DNA from: Stenocarpella maydis
Lineage: Eukaryota; Ascomycota; Sordariomycetes; Diaporthales; Diaporthaceae
DNA: 64,000 nt
Assembly (NCBI GenBank): GCA_002270565.1
Contig: NQMI01000034.1
Span: 79,853 to 143,852 of the forward strand
Direction of reading: 5' to 3'
Under the pieces are notes generated by a model. It worked only from the letters and a program-made list of their open reading frames with translations, was not told the origin of the DNA and made no database searches. Of this stretch, positions 21,084 to 32,492 are shown in pieces. Made by a program: the position numbers and the translations under genes. Numbering within the stretch: the first letter of the stretch is position 1; each line of letters opens with the position of its first letter.

Positions 21084-22285
21084 CTATTTGGTCTTCATGA
21101 CCGGCGCCGGCTTGATCTCGGTGCCGAAGACGGTGTCCCAGAACTTGCTGGTGACACCAAAGCCGTTCTCGTAGTCGAGGAAGTGGTGCTCAAGGTGGTA
21201 CTTCTTGAGCTGCTTGTACCAGAGCGGCAGATTTTGGTGGTGCAGGAAGTAGTGCGTCATGTCGTAGCATGTGTAGCCGAACATGCCGCCCGAGAATACA
21301 GCCACGGCAACGAACCAGTTCCAGAAGAAGATGGTGTGCGCGAGCTTCCAGAACGGCATAACCAGCACCAAGAAGAGCGCGGGCGGCATGACGAGCCGGT
21401 ATTTGTCCATGGGCAAGTAGTGGTGGACACCGTGCAGGGTGAAGTGCAGGGTGATACCGACTCGGTTGTCCGGAAGGTAGCTGGTAGGTCCAAGGTAAGC
21501 CACGCTGTGGTCACGAGATGACATGACGAGGCAGAGACTTACTAGTCAAGGTGGAACAAGAAACGGTGAAGCAGATATTCAATGAGCGACCAGATGAAGA
21601 ATCCCAAGACGAAGAAGGGAGGCAGGTTGTAGAAATGCTCGAAACCCTGGGCTGCCTTGTAGACGCCGAAGGTGACGCAGGGCCACCAGGCCACGGGGAC
21701 CACCCACCAAGGGGTCTTGCTGAGCGGCTCGAGGAAGTTTCCAAAGAAGGGCGCAGACTGGCCGCCTTTGTAGTGCCTGGGGCGGTGAACCTGGTCGAGG
21801 TAGAACTCCTTGCTGAAGCCGCCGAACCACACCTGGGGGAAGAGTGGCTTGCTGAGGTCGAGGAATTTGTGCTTCTTGTAGTCTTCTGAAAAGTCTGTCT
21901 CCTTGTTCAGGTCTTCCTCGCTCGCCATGCCCGTTCTAGGGTGAACCCATTTGCCATTGGCGTTGCCCTTGGTGTGAGCATCGCCGTTGACCCCATCTGA
22001 CCCGTTCGCGCCTGATTGTGACTTGTCCCCGGCCACGAACCCAACGAGGGAGTCTTCGAGGACCTCATAGGCAGCCCCAGAGTGGTCATGCGAATCCGGG
22101 TTCCTGAGGATCTTGGTGATGTCCTTCCCGGCCCAGTCCAGGACTAGGTCGGAGCCGCCGGGGTGCGAGTCGAGGAAGTCTGTGACATCGTAGACATTGT
22201 CGCCAACAGTGACATAGCAAGACTTGGCCGAGCTGTGCGCCTCGACGTCGGCGCGCGTGAAGAAAGGGAGGGTACGCGACGGCAT
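21084..22285 (-). CDS. SCS7: Fatty acid 2-hydroxylase (ceramide alpha-hydroxylase)
   Basis: Exons 22285-21543 and 21480-21084 flank a 62-nt phase-2 intron and give 379 residues, as expected for Scs7/FA2H. The N-terminus is a cytochrome b5 domain with the haem motif HPGG at residues 41-44. After a Gly/Asn-rich linker comes the di-iron hydroxylase: HRFLFHLDYYLP (restored by splicing), HGVHHYLPMD, HYFLHH and YHLEHH, the histidine clusters of the family, together with four hydrophobic membrane segments. The enzyme hydroxylates the C2 of very long acyl chains of ceramides in the ER membrane, using electrons from its own b5 domain. The promoter has a T/A-rich pentamer tract. No defects seen. Confidence 0.95.
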
Positions 22286-23979
22286 CGTGTCTTGCAGATC
22301 AGCGATGTGTCTCTGGAGGGTGCGGTGAGCGTGGGTGTCGGGTCTTTTTTTTTTTTATTTTTATTTTTATTTTTATTTTTTGAGGGAGGGTCGGTGGCAA
22401 GATCGAGAAAGGGAGCGAGCGGAGTGGAGCTGCAGACAGGTAAGACTACACTAGTGAACAAACAATGCCGGGTCACGCTTCGGTGGCGGCGGCGGTGGTG
22501 GTGGTGGTGGTGGGGAGGGGGGGGAAGCTGGCGAGGCGACGGTGGCACTGGATAATTAATTCAGCGGCCTGCTGGTGAGAAACAGACTGGACTTGACGCG
22601 ACGGAGACAAGAAAACCACAGAACAAGACCAGGACAATCAATCACCTCAGATGGCGGGGACTGAGGACGTGGGAGATTGAACCAAAGCTGGATGGACAGG
22701 ACAGGAAATGAAATATAACTCGACTTGGTCTGCTGGTTCAGGGACCAAGCAGCTGAGGGACCAGGGACCAGGGGCGAGAAGGACGGGTTTGGAGGGTTTG
22801 CGATTTGGGTTTGGCAGTTTTGGTCCACCTAGGGTGTTAGTTTATCACGAGCTGGGGCGGCCTGACCGGCCCGGTAGGTGAACAACCCCCCCTAAAGTGC
22901 CCGTTCCTTGCAGGGCTCGGTGTTGCTTGGAAGGATCATGAAATTCGATGGGCAAGCAGCCAAGATGATCACCCCACTGGGTGCTCAGTGGCGCTACCCG
23001 GGGTTTGGATGTGGCCGAACAATGGCATGATTTTGGGACCTCTGAAGTGCGCTGGCAAATATCTGACCCTCAGGTCCTCGGCGACATACTGTGTGCTATT
23101 ATCGCAGCCTCCATTGGCCTTGGCTTGCCATCTGCATGCAGTAACAATTCATGTTACCGTGAGAAAAGAAGTGAAGAAGAAAAAAAAAGGGCGCGTCGGC
23201 TCTTCAATCAGTTCAGGGTCCTCAATCCCACGAGCCCAAGGTTGTAGTAGTAGTCTGAGAGGGAAACCCTTGACCAACCAACAAGGTTGTTCCCCTTCAC
23301 ATGGAAGGAGACGGTCGCTCGCACCTCGACACTGCGAGGTTGGTCCGTGCTGCCCCGCCCAAGATGGCTGAGATGCAATCCCCAAATGGCCTACCTCGCC
23401 GTCGCCAAGCCAAGCCCGGGACTACGGCACAGTAGTCGACTGCAACCTGCTGCCAGCTGCAGGTAGAACAAGTACCCGAGTAGTGACGTCGACATCAGCC
23501 GTGTGGCTCTGTCGACGCAGTTCAAGCTGGAAGCATCCGTGATAGCCTATCACAGCTGGAATTCCACCACGACGCCGGTGGCGCAGCCACAGGACGAGAA
23601 TAACAGACAGGAAAACGTAACCAACATCATCGCTTCCTCGAGTGACCCCAAAGGGGAAGGAAGGACACCCACGTTAGCTTGCTGCTTGAACCATACCTCA
23701 GTACCTACCACTGCCTATTAATGGGCAGCACGAAGGAAGGCTGACAGTTGAGTAATCTTGCCCCGCCTGGCGAACCCATTCTTAGCAGACGGACCCAAAG
23801 CCCAAAACCTTGGAGCCTGGAATGTCAACCTCTGCTTTCCTTCCCATACATATGCCCTGAACCTCACCACGTCCTTTGCTCAGCCAACATTCCGAGGCCC
23901 TTTGTTTCTCGAACCGGCTCTTCTCATCCCAAGCTCGCGCCATCTCCTGCTCCTCCCCTGCAGACAGGCCGACCTCATC
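22286..23979. other. Divergent promoter region of SCS7 and het-c
   Basis: The 1.7 kb between two divergent genes holds a TTTTTA pentamer tract (about 22347-22382) and a GGC/GGT trinucleotide run (about 22485-22520) close to the SCS7 side, both typical of nucleosome-poor fungal promoters. No open frame with recognisable content was found. Confidence 0.5.
22347..22382. repeat. T-rich pentamer tract (TTTTTA units)
   Basis: Thirteen T residues are followed by repeated ATTTTT units, about 75 bp upstream of the SCS7 start codon. It may act as a poly(dA:dT) promoter element. Confidence 0.85.
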
Positions 23980-26601
23980 ATGGCATCCTCTAGCCTGAGG
24001 TGGGGCCCCGGCACCTCGATACTCCTCGTCGTCTGCGTCATCCTGCTGCTGTTGCCTGGCAGAGCACACGCCTTCGGCGCCGGAAACATCCCATCCATCG
24101 GCAAGTAACCGCAGGAGCTCCATCATTGCTGCACCGCATCGGGCACAGTTCTGACAGTGGACCACCCCAGCCCAGGTTGAAGGCACAAACTGGCGCCATG
24201 GCGACATTGAGGATATGCTCAAGACCATCGCCTTCTTGAACGGCAAGAAGTGGACGAGCATGCTGGTGAAGCGCACCTACTTTGGCAACTGGCTACGTGA
24301 TTACTCCCAGGCTGTAGACGTGGGCTCGCTCAAGGGCTGCAACGCGGCTACAATCCGAATCCTCGTCTGGGTCCTCTCTTTCATGAGTTTCGGTTACGCC
24401 ACTGGAGAGTTTGAGGTCACCGAAGAACGCCTCGGTGTCTAGTACGTACAGGACCATCTCGGCCCGGTCTCTTAACCCTCTGCCTCCGCGAGAGCCCCAC
24501 GAGTCTCGCAGGCATCTAACCCTTGGCGACACGCAGCTGACTCTTATAAGCCGGCCCGAGGAGCATATTGACAACCCGCTCGGCTACGCAGATGGCATGG
24601 ATGCTCGCAAGTTTGACCAAAGGCTCAGAGGTCCTGTCGACCCAGTAGAGACGGAGATTGATATGCGGACCGGGATGAAGAACTACATCGCCAACGAGTC
24701 TGGTGGCTGGGCCACCAGCGCCGGGTACCTGCGCTTCTCCTTCGCAAGGAGCATCCACTTTGGAAGGCTCTACACCAGCGGAGGGAGCGGCAGCAGTGGC
24801 AAGGAGGCTGATCTCTGCGAGGCTCTGAGGTGCCTCGGTCAGGCCCTCCATTGCATGGAAGATTTCAGCGCGCACAGCAACTACTGTGAGCTGGCCTTGC
24901 GGGAGATGGGATACCACAATGTCTTCCCTCACTGCGGAACTGCCGCTCAGATCAACCTGCGAGGAAAACATGTCTACCCAATTGTCACGGGCACTTTTGG
25001 AGGCGTGGATTTCCTTCATTCGGTTCTTGGCGAGGCTACTGACCACTTCACCCAGTCCGAGGTCGACGAGGTGGATATAGCGCTGAAGAATGCCGAGGAA
25101 GGGGGACTTGCAGGTTCCGTCCGCCGTGGTGATTCGTCGGGCGAGCGCGGTTTCTTCGGCATCAACTTCGGCGGCGGCAGCAGCAACGTCGGGTCTGACT
25201 TCATCTCCAGTATCTCGAAGCTACCCGGCGTGGGAGGCGGCTTCGCTTCCGAGGCTCGCAAGCTCCAACAAGCGTCCGCCGACCAGGAGCGACTGAACGA
25301 GAGCACCCGTGCGAACTTGAATCAGGTCCCGGGCATGTCGCCCGATTTCGATCCTGTGCAAACAGCCAAGCGCATCTACCCGATCCTCGAGTTTCGGGAC
25401 AAGATCGTCAAGTCCCTGTCAAGCATCATCAGCAAGGTTCCTGGCTTGGAGAAGCTGCTGGACCACATCAGCGAGACTCTCACGGCGTTCGTGCTTGGCC
25501 TCTTGGCTCCGTTCGTGCGGCCCATCATCAACCAGGTGTCCAAGACACTCAAGGATGGCAGCTCCGGGGTCATCAGCGCAAGCGCCAACAATCAGCTGGA
25601 GCCCTGGAAGAACCCCTCCTGCACCGACCCGACTCACTCTATGCTGTCCAAGGACCACTTCACCAACATCCTGAACCCCTGTGCCGGCAGAGTTGCGTCC
25701 ACAATCCTGCAGTACACCGTCCCGTGAGTATCACCCGTATCATGGATTCAAAACAAGACCCCTGTGCTGACAAACTCTGGGCAGCCGAGTGCTTTATGCC
25801 TGGGAACACACGGGGGTGCCGGTGGATGAGGTCGTCAATGATGTCCTCCGTGCATTCCACCACCCGGCCATCCGTGACGAGCACGCCCGGATTCAGAAGG
25901 ACATGTTTGAGACCGTGCGGCAGTGGGCCAGCGAGTACTCTCAGCACCACGATCTCAACATCACGCTTGGCTCAGAATCCGTCAAGAACGGCAAGAACCA
26001 TATCATTCGGCCAGACCAGAAAGGAGACGGACACAACCACGGTGCAAACGATTGGTCCGCTTGGACGAACGCCCTCGGTGAGGTCGGCCACGGAAAAGTG
26101 GCAGGTTCCCTCTGGTCCCAGGTACAGACGCGAGACCTCGACGCCATGGGCGGCCGCGACGGCCGACCGCAGGACCAGTACATGAGTCAGGAGCCTGCGC
26201 CGCCGCAGGCGGCCCGCCCAGACGGATCTTATGGGTACGGCCAGTCCGGTCATCCCACCGGGGGAGCCGCCGACGATTATCTTCGTCCATCGCAGCTTGA
26301 GCAACAGTACTACGGCCACACCCCGCCGCCCCCCAACCAATACGGTGCCGCAGCTCCTGGGCCCTATGGACAACCGCCGCCAGGGCCTCCTAACCAGTAC
26401 GGATATCCTGCACAATCCCAATATGGCCAAGGCCCTCCGCCACCACAGGGAGGATACTGGAGCGGCGGGCCGCCCCCACCGCAGGGAGGAGGATTCCCCG
26501 GAGCTGGACATGGCCCTGGTGGGCAGCAGTACCCGCCCGGGCCATACGGGCAGCCCCCTCCAGGCCAAGGTGGATGGGGTGGCTATCCGCCTGGGTATTG
26601 A
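23980..26601 (+). CDS. het-c: HET-C family protein
   Basis: Four exons (23980-24100, 24171-24441, 24551-25723, 25785-26601) give 793 residues. A signal peptide with core ILLVVCVILLLLPG is followed by the family's AFGAGNIPSIAQVEG start, which needs a GC-AG first intron. Further conserved segments are KRTYFGNWLRDYSQAVDVG, YRPEEHIDNPLGYADG, HCMEDFSAHSNYCEL and VLYAWEHTG. The last 130 residues are Gly/Pro/Gln/Tyr-rich, as in Neurospora het-c. Allelic differences in this gene trigger heterokaryon incompatibility in Neurospora; the family also has bacterial members and its biochemistry is uncertain. The central Asp/His residues resemble metal-binding phospholipase C-like helices. Length is shorter than the Neurospora protein (about 966), mainly in the tail. 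No internal stop was found, so the allele looks functional. Confidence 0.93.
24101..24170 (+). other. het-c: GC-AG intron in het-c
   Basis: The donor reads G|GCAAGT, the usual strong context for GC donors, the branch site CTGAC lies about 18 nt from the acceptor, and the acceptor is CCCCAG. Only this choice restores the conserved I-A-Q-V-E-G; the nearby GT (at 24105) would put the next exon out of frame with every available acceptor that keeps the motif. Confidence 0.8.
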
Positions 26602-27520
26602 GTTACACCTCCATGCGTATGCTGGCTAAAATATTGTTGCGCTTGTGTTTTTTTTTGGCGGGGGGGGCGGGGGAAGGCATGAACCGGCGGGTCTAGGCAG
26701 ACGCTCGCAAGGGCAAAGGCGTTTCTGGCGGGTTGCACATTCTGTCCGAGGAATGGGACGCAGCACCACGACGAGGAAGACGACTCGGGAGGTTGCTCAA
26801 CGTCATGTAAATGTCTATATGCTTAATGATGTGCGCTTTCCTTCAGCCAGTCAAAGTGCTTACGTAGGTCGTCATCCACTGAGGGTGGAATGTGCGGCAT
26901 CGCAAGGGCTTCATATACTTTTCTCCTGTTTGTCTTGGTTTCTAGTTGTATTCTGGCTAGATAAGTATGAGTCCACTCAGGAGGATGTGGGTGCGCATCC
27001 ATTTTCCCTCTGTATTCAAGTTTTCTTAGCTACAATTCGTTTCCAGGCTCTTATCCTCCGGTTTGTAGGTCGCATGACCGTAATATACGTCAAGACGACT
27101 CGCGATGGTGCCTATGAGGACCGAAGGAGAAGTACTCCGAGCTTACAATTTATACGCTGTTTTTTCTGGAAAAGTAGGTTCATTCCCTTGGTCATACGCA
27201 TTTGTAACGGTGCCGGACGGTATGTAGAAAGAGAAGAGTCGTAAGTAGGAAAAGGTGCGACAGAGACCTGATTCTGTGGCTTATCAACATTGTTCCTGCA
27301 TGTATTTTGGAGAGCGGCTGTGGAAGCCGCGTCAAGACACCGATAAGCGACTTCCAAATGCTTATTGGTGTGCGTACTTATACAGGTATCCTCAGCCCAG
27401 GTAGCTCCTCTCCCCATCTGTTGGGTATCTCATAGTTGAAAACGTCACGCACCCCCCACCCGCTTCCACCTCACGCATGTCCCAAAATCATCTCCCGCAG
27501 GCCAGCACCGTGCCTCCCTC
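26602..27520. other. Intergenic between convergent het-c and PP2C genes
   Basis: The 919 bp holds the two 3' UTRs. A T10 run followed by a G-rich run lies at about 26647-26675. No gene is apparent; a 199-codon frame at 26645-27244 begins inside this low-complexity run and has no recognisable content. Confidence 0.5.
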
Positions 27521-29497
27521 TCACCTCCTGCCCCGCCGGGGATCCAGGGCCTCGGCCCTCCTGGCGTCACGCATCTCCTTGGTCCCAAGGCTGCCGAGGC
27601 CACCCTCGCTCCTCCTCTCCCAGCCGCCGAGGCGCACGACGAGGCAGGTGGCGTTGTCACCGTCGTGGCTGACCTCGCACGCGTACTCAACGACGCTCTT
27701 GGCGCCCTGCTCGGGCGTCTTGGCCTCCTTTACGACGTCCACGATCTCCTGGTCGCTGAGCGTGCCGCTGACGCCGTCACTCATGAGGACTAGGAATGAG
27801 TACTGCGCGGGCCCTAGGTTGAGGCGCGTCAGCTCGGGCTCGGCGCTGACCCCGATCCGCTTGGACCGCATGTCGCCGAACGACCGGCTGTTGGCCAGCC
27901 CGCCGATACGCTCCTCGCCGAAGCTGTCCGTCACCGACTCGGCGAACCGCGCCAGCCGCCGGCTCTCGCCCGGGCTGGACGGGTGGTGGTCGCTCGTCAG
28001 CGGCACCGCCAGCCCCGTCGCCGTCTCGCACAACAGGATCCGCGTGTCGCCGACGTGCGCGACCACCACAGTGCTGTGCGTCGCCGGGTGCCAGTACGGC
28101 GCCGCCGTCGGCGTCGAGATCAGCGCGATGGACGCCGTGCTGCCGCCCTTAAAGCGCGTGGGCCCGCCGATTTTGTGGCCTGACGGCGTGGCGTGCGGTG
28201 AGGACCCTAGAACCTCGTCCTGGTTGAGCGGCTGGTTGTCACTCACGTACGGGTCATCGGGGTCGGGCTTGCGGGCCTGAGCGGTGACGAAGTCGAGGTC
28301 AGCACGGAGGAATGCGTAGGTCAAGATCGACTCTATGGACACCTTAGGGCTAGCGGGTTTTGCGTTGGGGTCCGCCGAATTCATGGCTGAAGGGCTGTCG
28401 GTATCGAAAAGGGCTGGCCTGAATCGCTTGAAGTAGCCACCAATGGTCCTCTTGTACTCGTCGAGAAGCTCCTTCTCTAGTTTGATGGCCTTTGGAAGGT
28501 CGGCTTTGACCGGAATGGGATCATGGCCTGTGGCGGTCGGCATCCTGCCATTTTCCGTAGGCGTTTCCTCCATCTGAGCCCTGACCTCGTCTGCACTCTT
28601 GATATCGACGCCCCCCGGGGCTTCTTCTTCCCCAGGGGGCTTCAAGGGCTCCGGGCTGCTGGGAACGCCAGACGGTTCCTTGGCTGCTTTGCTCTTCTTT
28701 CTGAGGCTGCTCTTCAGCTCGAACTCCTTGGCAGCCTCCTCGATGTAGCCATGCAGCTCATCCCTGAGAAACTCGGCACACTGAGAGCCGCCGTGGCCGT
28801 CGAACACGGCGAAATAGAATATCTGGGGGTCTCCAAACGAGCTGTCCGCAGTCTTGGCCTCGCCGGCATTGTTCCTCATCTCAGTCCTGACCAGGCTCAT
28901 TGGCGCCCGCTTGGCGAAAGCAGGTATGTCAATTGTGCCGGCCTGGTCTGTGTCTTCGTTGTAGGGACGACTGCCCCGGCCGGTGAAGGCGCCAAAGTGG
29001 TGTTTTGCACTGCGCAATGGAATGCGCACTACGGTCAGGTCGCGGGACAGCATGTTGGGAGGCGACGCTGGAGTTGAGGACCCGGGGCCCGGAGTATGCG
29101 GGGTCGAGGCGGCACGAGGAAGCTTGTGGTGCGGACCGCTGGCGACTCTCGAGTCGGGGTGGAGAGAGGACGAAGGGAGGTGGGTAACGAAGTAGTTGTG
29201 AAACCCGCGAGCACGGCTTATAGTTGCTTGAGGCGTCTGTTGCTGCAGGCTGCCAGGAGGCGGCGACAAAGTGGGCGAGGTCCTGTCCATGGATAGTTGA
29301 CGCTGGGCGTGGAACCAGCGCCTGCTCGGAGCGCGGCCTCGCGCGACAAGGCGGGCCGCCTGCGACGCTGCCGGGCCCGCATCGTGAAAAAAGGTTGCCA
29401 CGAAGCCCATGAACTCTTCGAGAAGCGCGGCGGTGTCTTCAGCCTTGGCTGCTGAGGATCGCGCCCGAGGGACCAGCGACGTCACTAGCCGAGCCAT
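27521..29497 (-). CDS. PP2C-family Ser/Thr phosphatase, probably mitochondrial
   Basis: An intronless frame of 658 residues starts at the ATG at 29497 (the frame extends only 16 codons further with no ATG). PP2C motifs occur in order: RPYNEDTDQAG, VFDGHGGSQCAEFL with the metal-binding DGHGG, VVAHVGDTRILLC, LTSDHHPSSPGE, ANSRSFGD, and VLMSDGVSGTLS, ending with HDGDNATCLVVRL. All the aspartates expected for the two-metal centre are present. The first 100 residues are rich in Arg, Ser and Ala and poor in acidic residues (MARLVTSLVPRARSS), which looks like a mitochondrial targeting sequence, so a Ptc5/Ptc6-like role on pyruvate dehydrogenase or in mitophagy is plausible but not shown. An acidic insertion of about 80 residues follows the DGHGG motif and may be regulatory. 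Confidence 0.88.
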   Translation of the reverse strand: MARLVTSLVPRARSSAAKAEDTAALLEEFMGFVATFFHDAGPAASQAARLVARGRAPSRRWFHAQRQLSMDRTSPTLSPPPGSLQQQTPQATISRARGFHNYFVTHLPSSSLHPDSRVASGPHHKLPRAASTPHTPGPGSSTPASPPNMLSRDLTVVRIPLRSAKHHFGAFTGRGSRPYNEDTDQAGTIDIPAFAKRAPMSLVRTEMRNNAGEAKTADSSFGDPQIFYFAVFDGHGGSQCAEFLRDELHGYIEEAAKEFELKSSLRKKSKAAKEPSGVPSSPEPLKPPGEEEAPGGVDIKSADEVRAQMEETPTENGRMPTATGHDPIPVKADLPKAIKLEKELLDEYKRTIGGYFKRFRPALFDTDSPSAMNSADPNAKPASPKVSIESILTYAFLRADLDFVTAQARKPDPDDPYVSDNQPLNQDEVLGSSPHATPSGHKIGGPTRFKGGSTASIALISTPTAAPYWHPATHSTVVVAHVGDTRILLCETATGLAVPLTSDHHPSSPGESRRLARFAESVTDSFGEERIGGLANSRSFGDMRSKRIGVSAEPELTRLNLGPAQYSFLVLMSDGVSGTLSDQEIVDVVKEAKTPEQGAKSVVEYACEVSHDGDNATCLVVRLGGWERRSEGGLGSLGTKEMRDARRAEALDPRRGRR

Positions 29498-30176
29498 GAT
29501 CGTGGCTGTTGCACGAAGCTGGGCCTGGATTTGTGCCCCTCTCAAGAAGGCAATATACGCCGCGAGTGGAGCAGTTAGACAGGAGAGGAGAGGCGGAGGG
29601 GTTGGTTGGGCGGCACCTCGAGGACTATCGGAGGTCCATCAGCAGACATGCAGACTCAGAAGTGCCAAGGTGCAAGCTGACGTATCGTGCGGACCGCTCG
29701 TGGGTTGCCGTCTGTGGGCGTGGGTAGTCGAGTAGAAATCGAGGTGCCTATAGCTGTTGTCGTCGATGTTGCTGAGAGACTCCAAGTCGATAGGAACCAT
29801 GAAAGAAGGAGAAAAGCCGAGGTGCCTGGAGAGCTCCATAGCAGGGTACTGCATTAAACAGGAATAGCCGGGAGTCCAAATGCCATCATCGCAGGTTGTT
29901 GAGTCCCACCCAATTGATAGGCAGCTGGCAGGTCTGGATCAAGTGCCCTGGGTGCCCCTGCTCTCGGGTAATACACTACAGCAGTCCGGGATCCCCACGG
30001 CTGCCGTCGGGTCGTTGCTCGTGCACCACGACGTCACCCATCAAGCGAGGCTGTTTGAATCCGACACCCATCCGCCCTCTCACATTAACCCCCCCCATAT
30101 CATATCTACTTCAGTCTCGCAGCGCTTTTCCGTCTATTATGATCTGCGCCGACCACTGTGCTTGCCGAGTTACCCC
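29498..30176. other. Shared promoter of PP2C and BTB-like genes
   Basis: The 679 bp between two divergent start codons has no gene. The frame of the BTB-like gene is open back to 29880, but its upstream residues are unlike protein and the first ATG with a good context is at 30177. Confidence 0.5.
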
Positions 30177-31903
30177 ATGGACGAAGCATCCGAGACTGCC
30201 CAAGATGATGGAGTCCCTGCATCGCCCACTGACCTGCCAAAGGTCATCACCATCGCCCCGAAAGGCGACATCCTCCTGGACGTGACCTTCGAGACGTCCA
30301 AGTCCACGCTCAAGGCCGCCCGCGCCGCCCTCCCCAGGCACCGGCCCGCCCAGCGGGACCCACCCGCGCCCCAGCCACTGCTGAAGCCCCGGGTTCACCT
30401 GGCCTACCGCGTGGACCTCGCCACGCTCAAGAAGCACTCGAGGTACTTCACCAACCTGTTGACCGACACGCGCTTCCGCGAGGCCCGCGCCATCGAGTCG
30501 CGCTTCCGCGACCTGTCCCTGCGCGGCGAGAAGCCCGCCGATGCCGACTCGGACCAGCTGCCCCGCGTCGTCATCGTCGACGACGACGAGGCCACGCGGT
30601 CCGCCGGCCGCGAGGATGTCTTCCGCGACCTGCTCCGGATCCTGCACGGCGGCGGCATCACCACAAGGCCCGTGACCATGCTGTACGTCGCGACCATGGC
30701 CGTCATGGCTGACCGCTTCGCCTGCGCTCCCGCCGTATCGCGCTACCTGGCCACGGGGCTCAAGTTCAAGTGGCCTGCCACGCCCCAGCCCAAGCCGAGC
30801 GCCGACGTCGAGGGCATGGCGGGCCTCAGTGTCGCCGGGGAGGAGGTCCTGCGCCAGAAGGCGCTCGTCTCGTGGTTGCTCGACCACCCGCTCAAGTTCC
30901 AGGCGGCCACGCGGGAGCTCGTGCTCTACGGGTCCCACGCCTGGGCTGCCGTCGCCGACGACGAGGACGAAGGCGCGGGCTCGGAGCTCGCCAAGCAGCC
31001 CGAGTCGTCCCGTCGGGATGCACTTTGGTGGTATCTGCCGAATGAATTGGAGGGTAAGTGCCCTCCACCTCTTTTACGTGCTTCAAGCTTCCACGCTTTC
31101 CACACTCTCTCTTTCCACCCCCTTCCTCCGAGTACCTTTCTCGTCATGTTTCCCTGGATGCTGAGACCCGTAGAGAGGAGCTACACTACCGCCGTACCCT
31201 GATCCTCAGGACGCTGGCCTCTATAGTAGGGCACTTCCTCCGCCTCTACTCCTCCCGCTCGCGCCAGTGCAAGCTCGGCTACGACTCGAGCGCGGCCTGC
31301 GACTCGTTCCAGCTGGGCGAGATGGTCAAGTTCTTCACGGCCAAGAACCTGCTCTTCCTCGTCAACTTCTCGCCCTCGTCGCAGGCGAGTATCAAGGACT
31401 TCGCCGCCGTCGACGTGAGCTCCGTCCTCGCGGCCCTGCGCCAGAGCCCCAACTACCAGATCGACAAGAACCACACCAACTGCGGCCTCAGATCCAAGAT
31501 CACCCCGATCCTCGAGCACGTCCAGGTCATGCTGAGCTCCAACGTCGTGGGCGTGAGCCTGCAGGCGTGGAAGAAGGAGCCCGAGGGCGCGACATGGGTC
31601 GCGGCCGAGGCGGCGTCGGGTGGCCGAGGCGGCGCGGACGCTGAGGCCGGCAGGGCGGTGGGCCGTAGGAGGGAGTTCAGCGTCGGCGGCGCCAGTGCTG
31701 AGGGAAGGGGTCCCGGGAGGAGCAAGGTGTTCCGCTTCACAAGGGCCCTCGCCCAGGACCAGCGGCTCAGGTACGAGGGCACAATGGCGGCCGACAAGAT
31801 GGCCCTGGAGCTGTTCATGGCCGACGAGTGGGACTGGACTCCGGAGGACGACATGGGCTCCTCCGGGGGCAGGGAGTTTGCGACGACAAAGTGGCTCAAG
31901 TGA
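30177..31903 (+). CDS. BTB/POZ-like fungal protein
   Basis: Exons 30177-31053 and 31176-31903, joined by a 122-nt phase-1 intron with a GTAAGT donor, give 534 residues. After an N-terminal region with VITIAPKGDILLDVTFE, the segment VHLAYRVDLATLKKHSRYFTNLL and then VFRDLLRILHGG resembles the start and middle of fungal BTB/POZ domains, in which the residue set around S-R-Y-F is conserved. The C-terminal half is helical, with a Cys-containing segment around CKLGYDSSAACDSFQLGEM and a Gly/Arg-rich linker before the end. BTB domains mediate dimerisation and Cullin-3 contacts; a role here is unknown. The acceptor used (TAGAG|AG) is the only one near that keeps frame, so the junction is likely but the surrounding sequence is not conserved enough to prove it. 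Confidence 0.72.
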
Positions 31904-32492
31904 TTTCTCTTCCTGGTTGTAGCGAGCGCACGGCACGACAGCACGGGAGGGTTAACCAAGCCCTGTAGACATTTCGTTTGGAAAGCCTTGTCCTCGTGAT
32001 AGATAGACTTCGACCCGTTCATTTGTTGAGGTTCACTCCTCACAGCCAGTTTCGGCAGCAGCAGATGGCATCTCTAAAACCAATGCGTCTCGATACCCAA
32101 ACTTTAAGAGTACATGTTCCCATGGTTTCGAATTATCGTAAACCAGGCCACCTCACCTTGGCACTACGGCACACAGTGACGTCAGGTATCAGCACCACGT
32201 GGAGGCTCGTATCGACTTTGCCAGGAGGCATGATGGCCAACACAGAGGGCTTCCGTATATATACAAATCGCCTTGCAACAGAGGCATCTGTCTAGGTCGT
32301 CGTGGCCGGGCTGATCAGGTCCCCCCATTTTCGATTTCCCGTGACACCAATAACTCGACGAGTCTGCAGAGTAAACTTGAAATGATGGCCGCGGTTCTCT
32401 GAAATGTTCCGACTGGGTATCCAAATCCGACTTCCTCAACTCCCACCCGCCAAAGCCATAGCCATGGGGCGGATTTTAATCAAGCTCTAGCC
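31904..32492. other. Intergenic between convergent genes
   Basis: About 590 bp with the 3' ends of the BTB-like gene and pyr-4. Nothing else seen. Confidence 0.55.

Noticed and set aside
30111..30938. 275-codon minus-strand frame over the BTB-like gene
   Set aside because: GC-rich antisense shadow; the plus-strand frame has the spliced, domain-like sequence.
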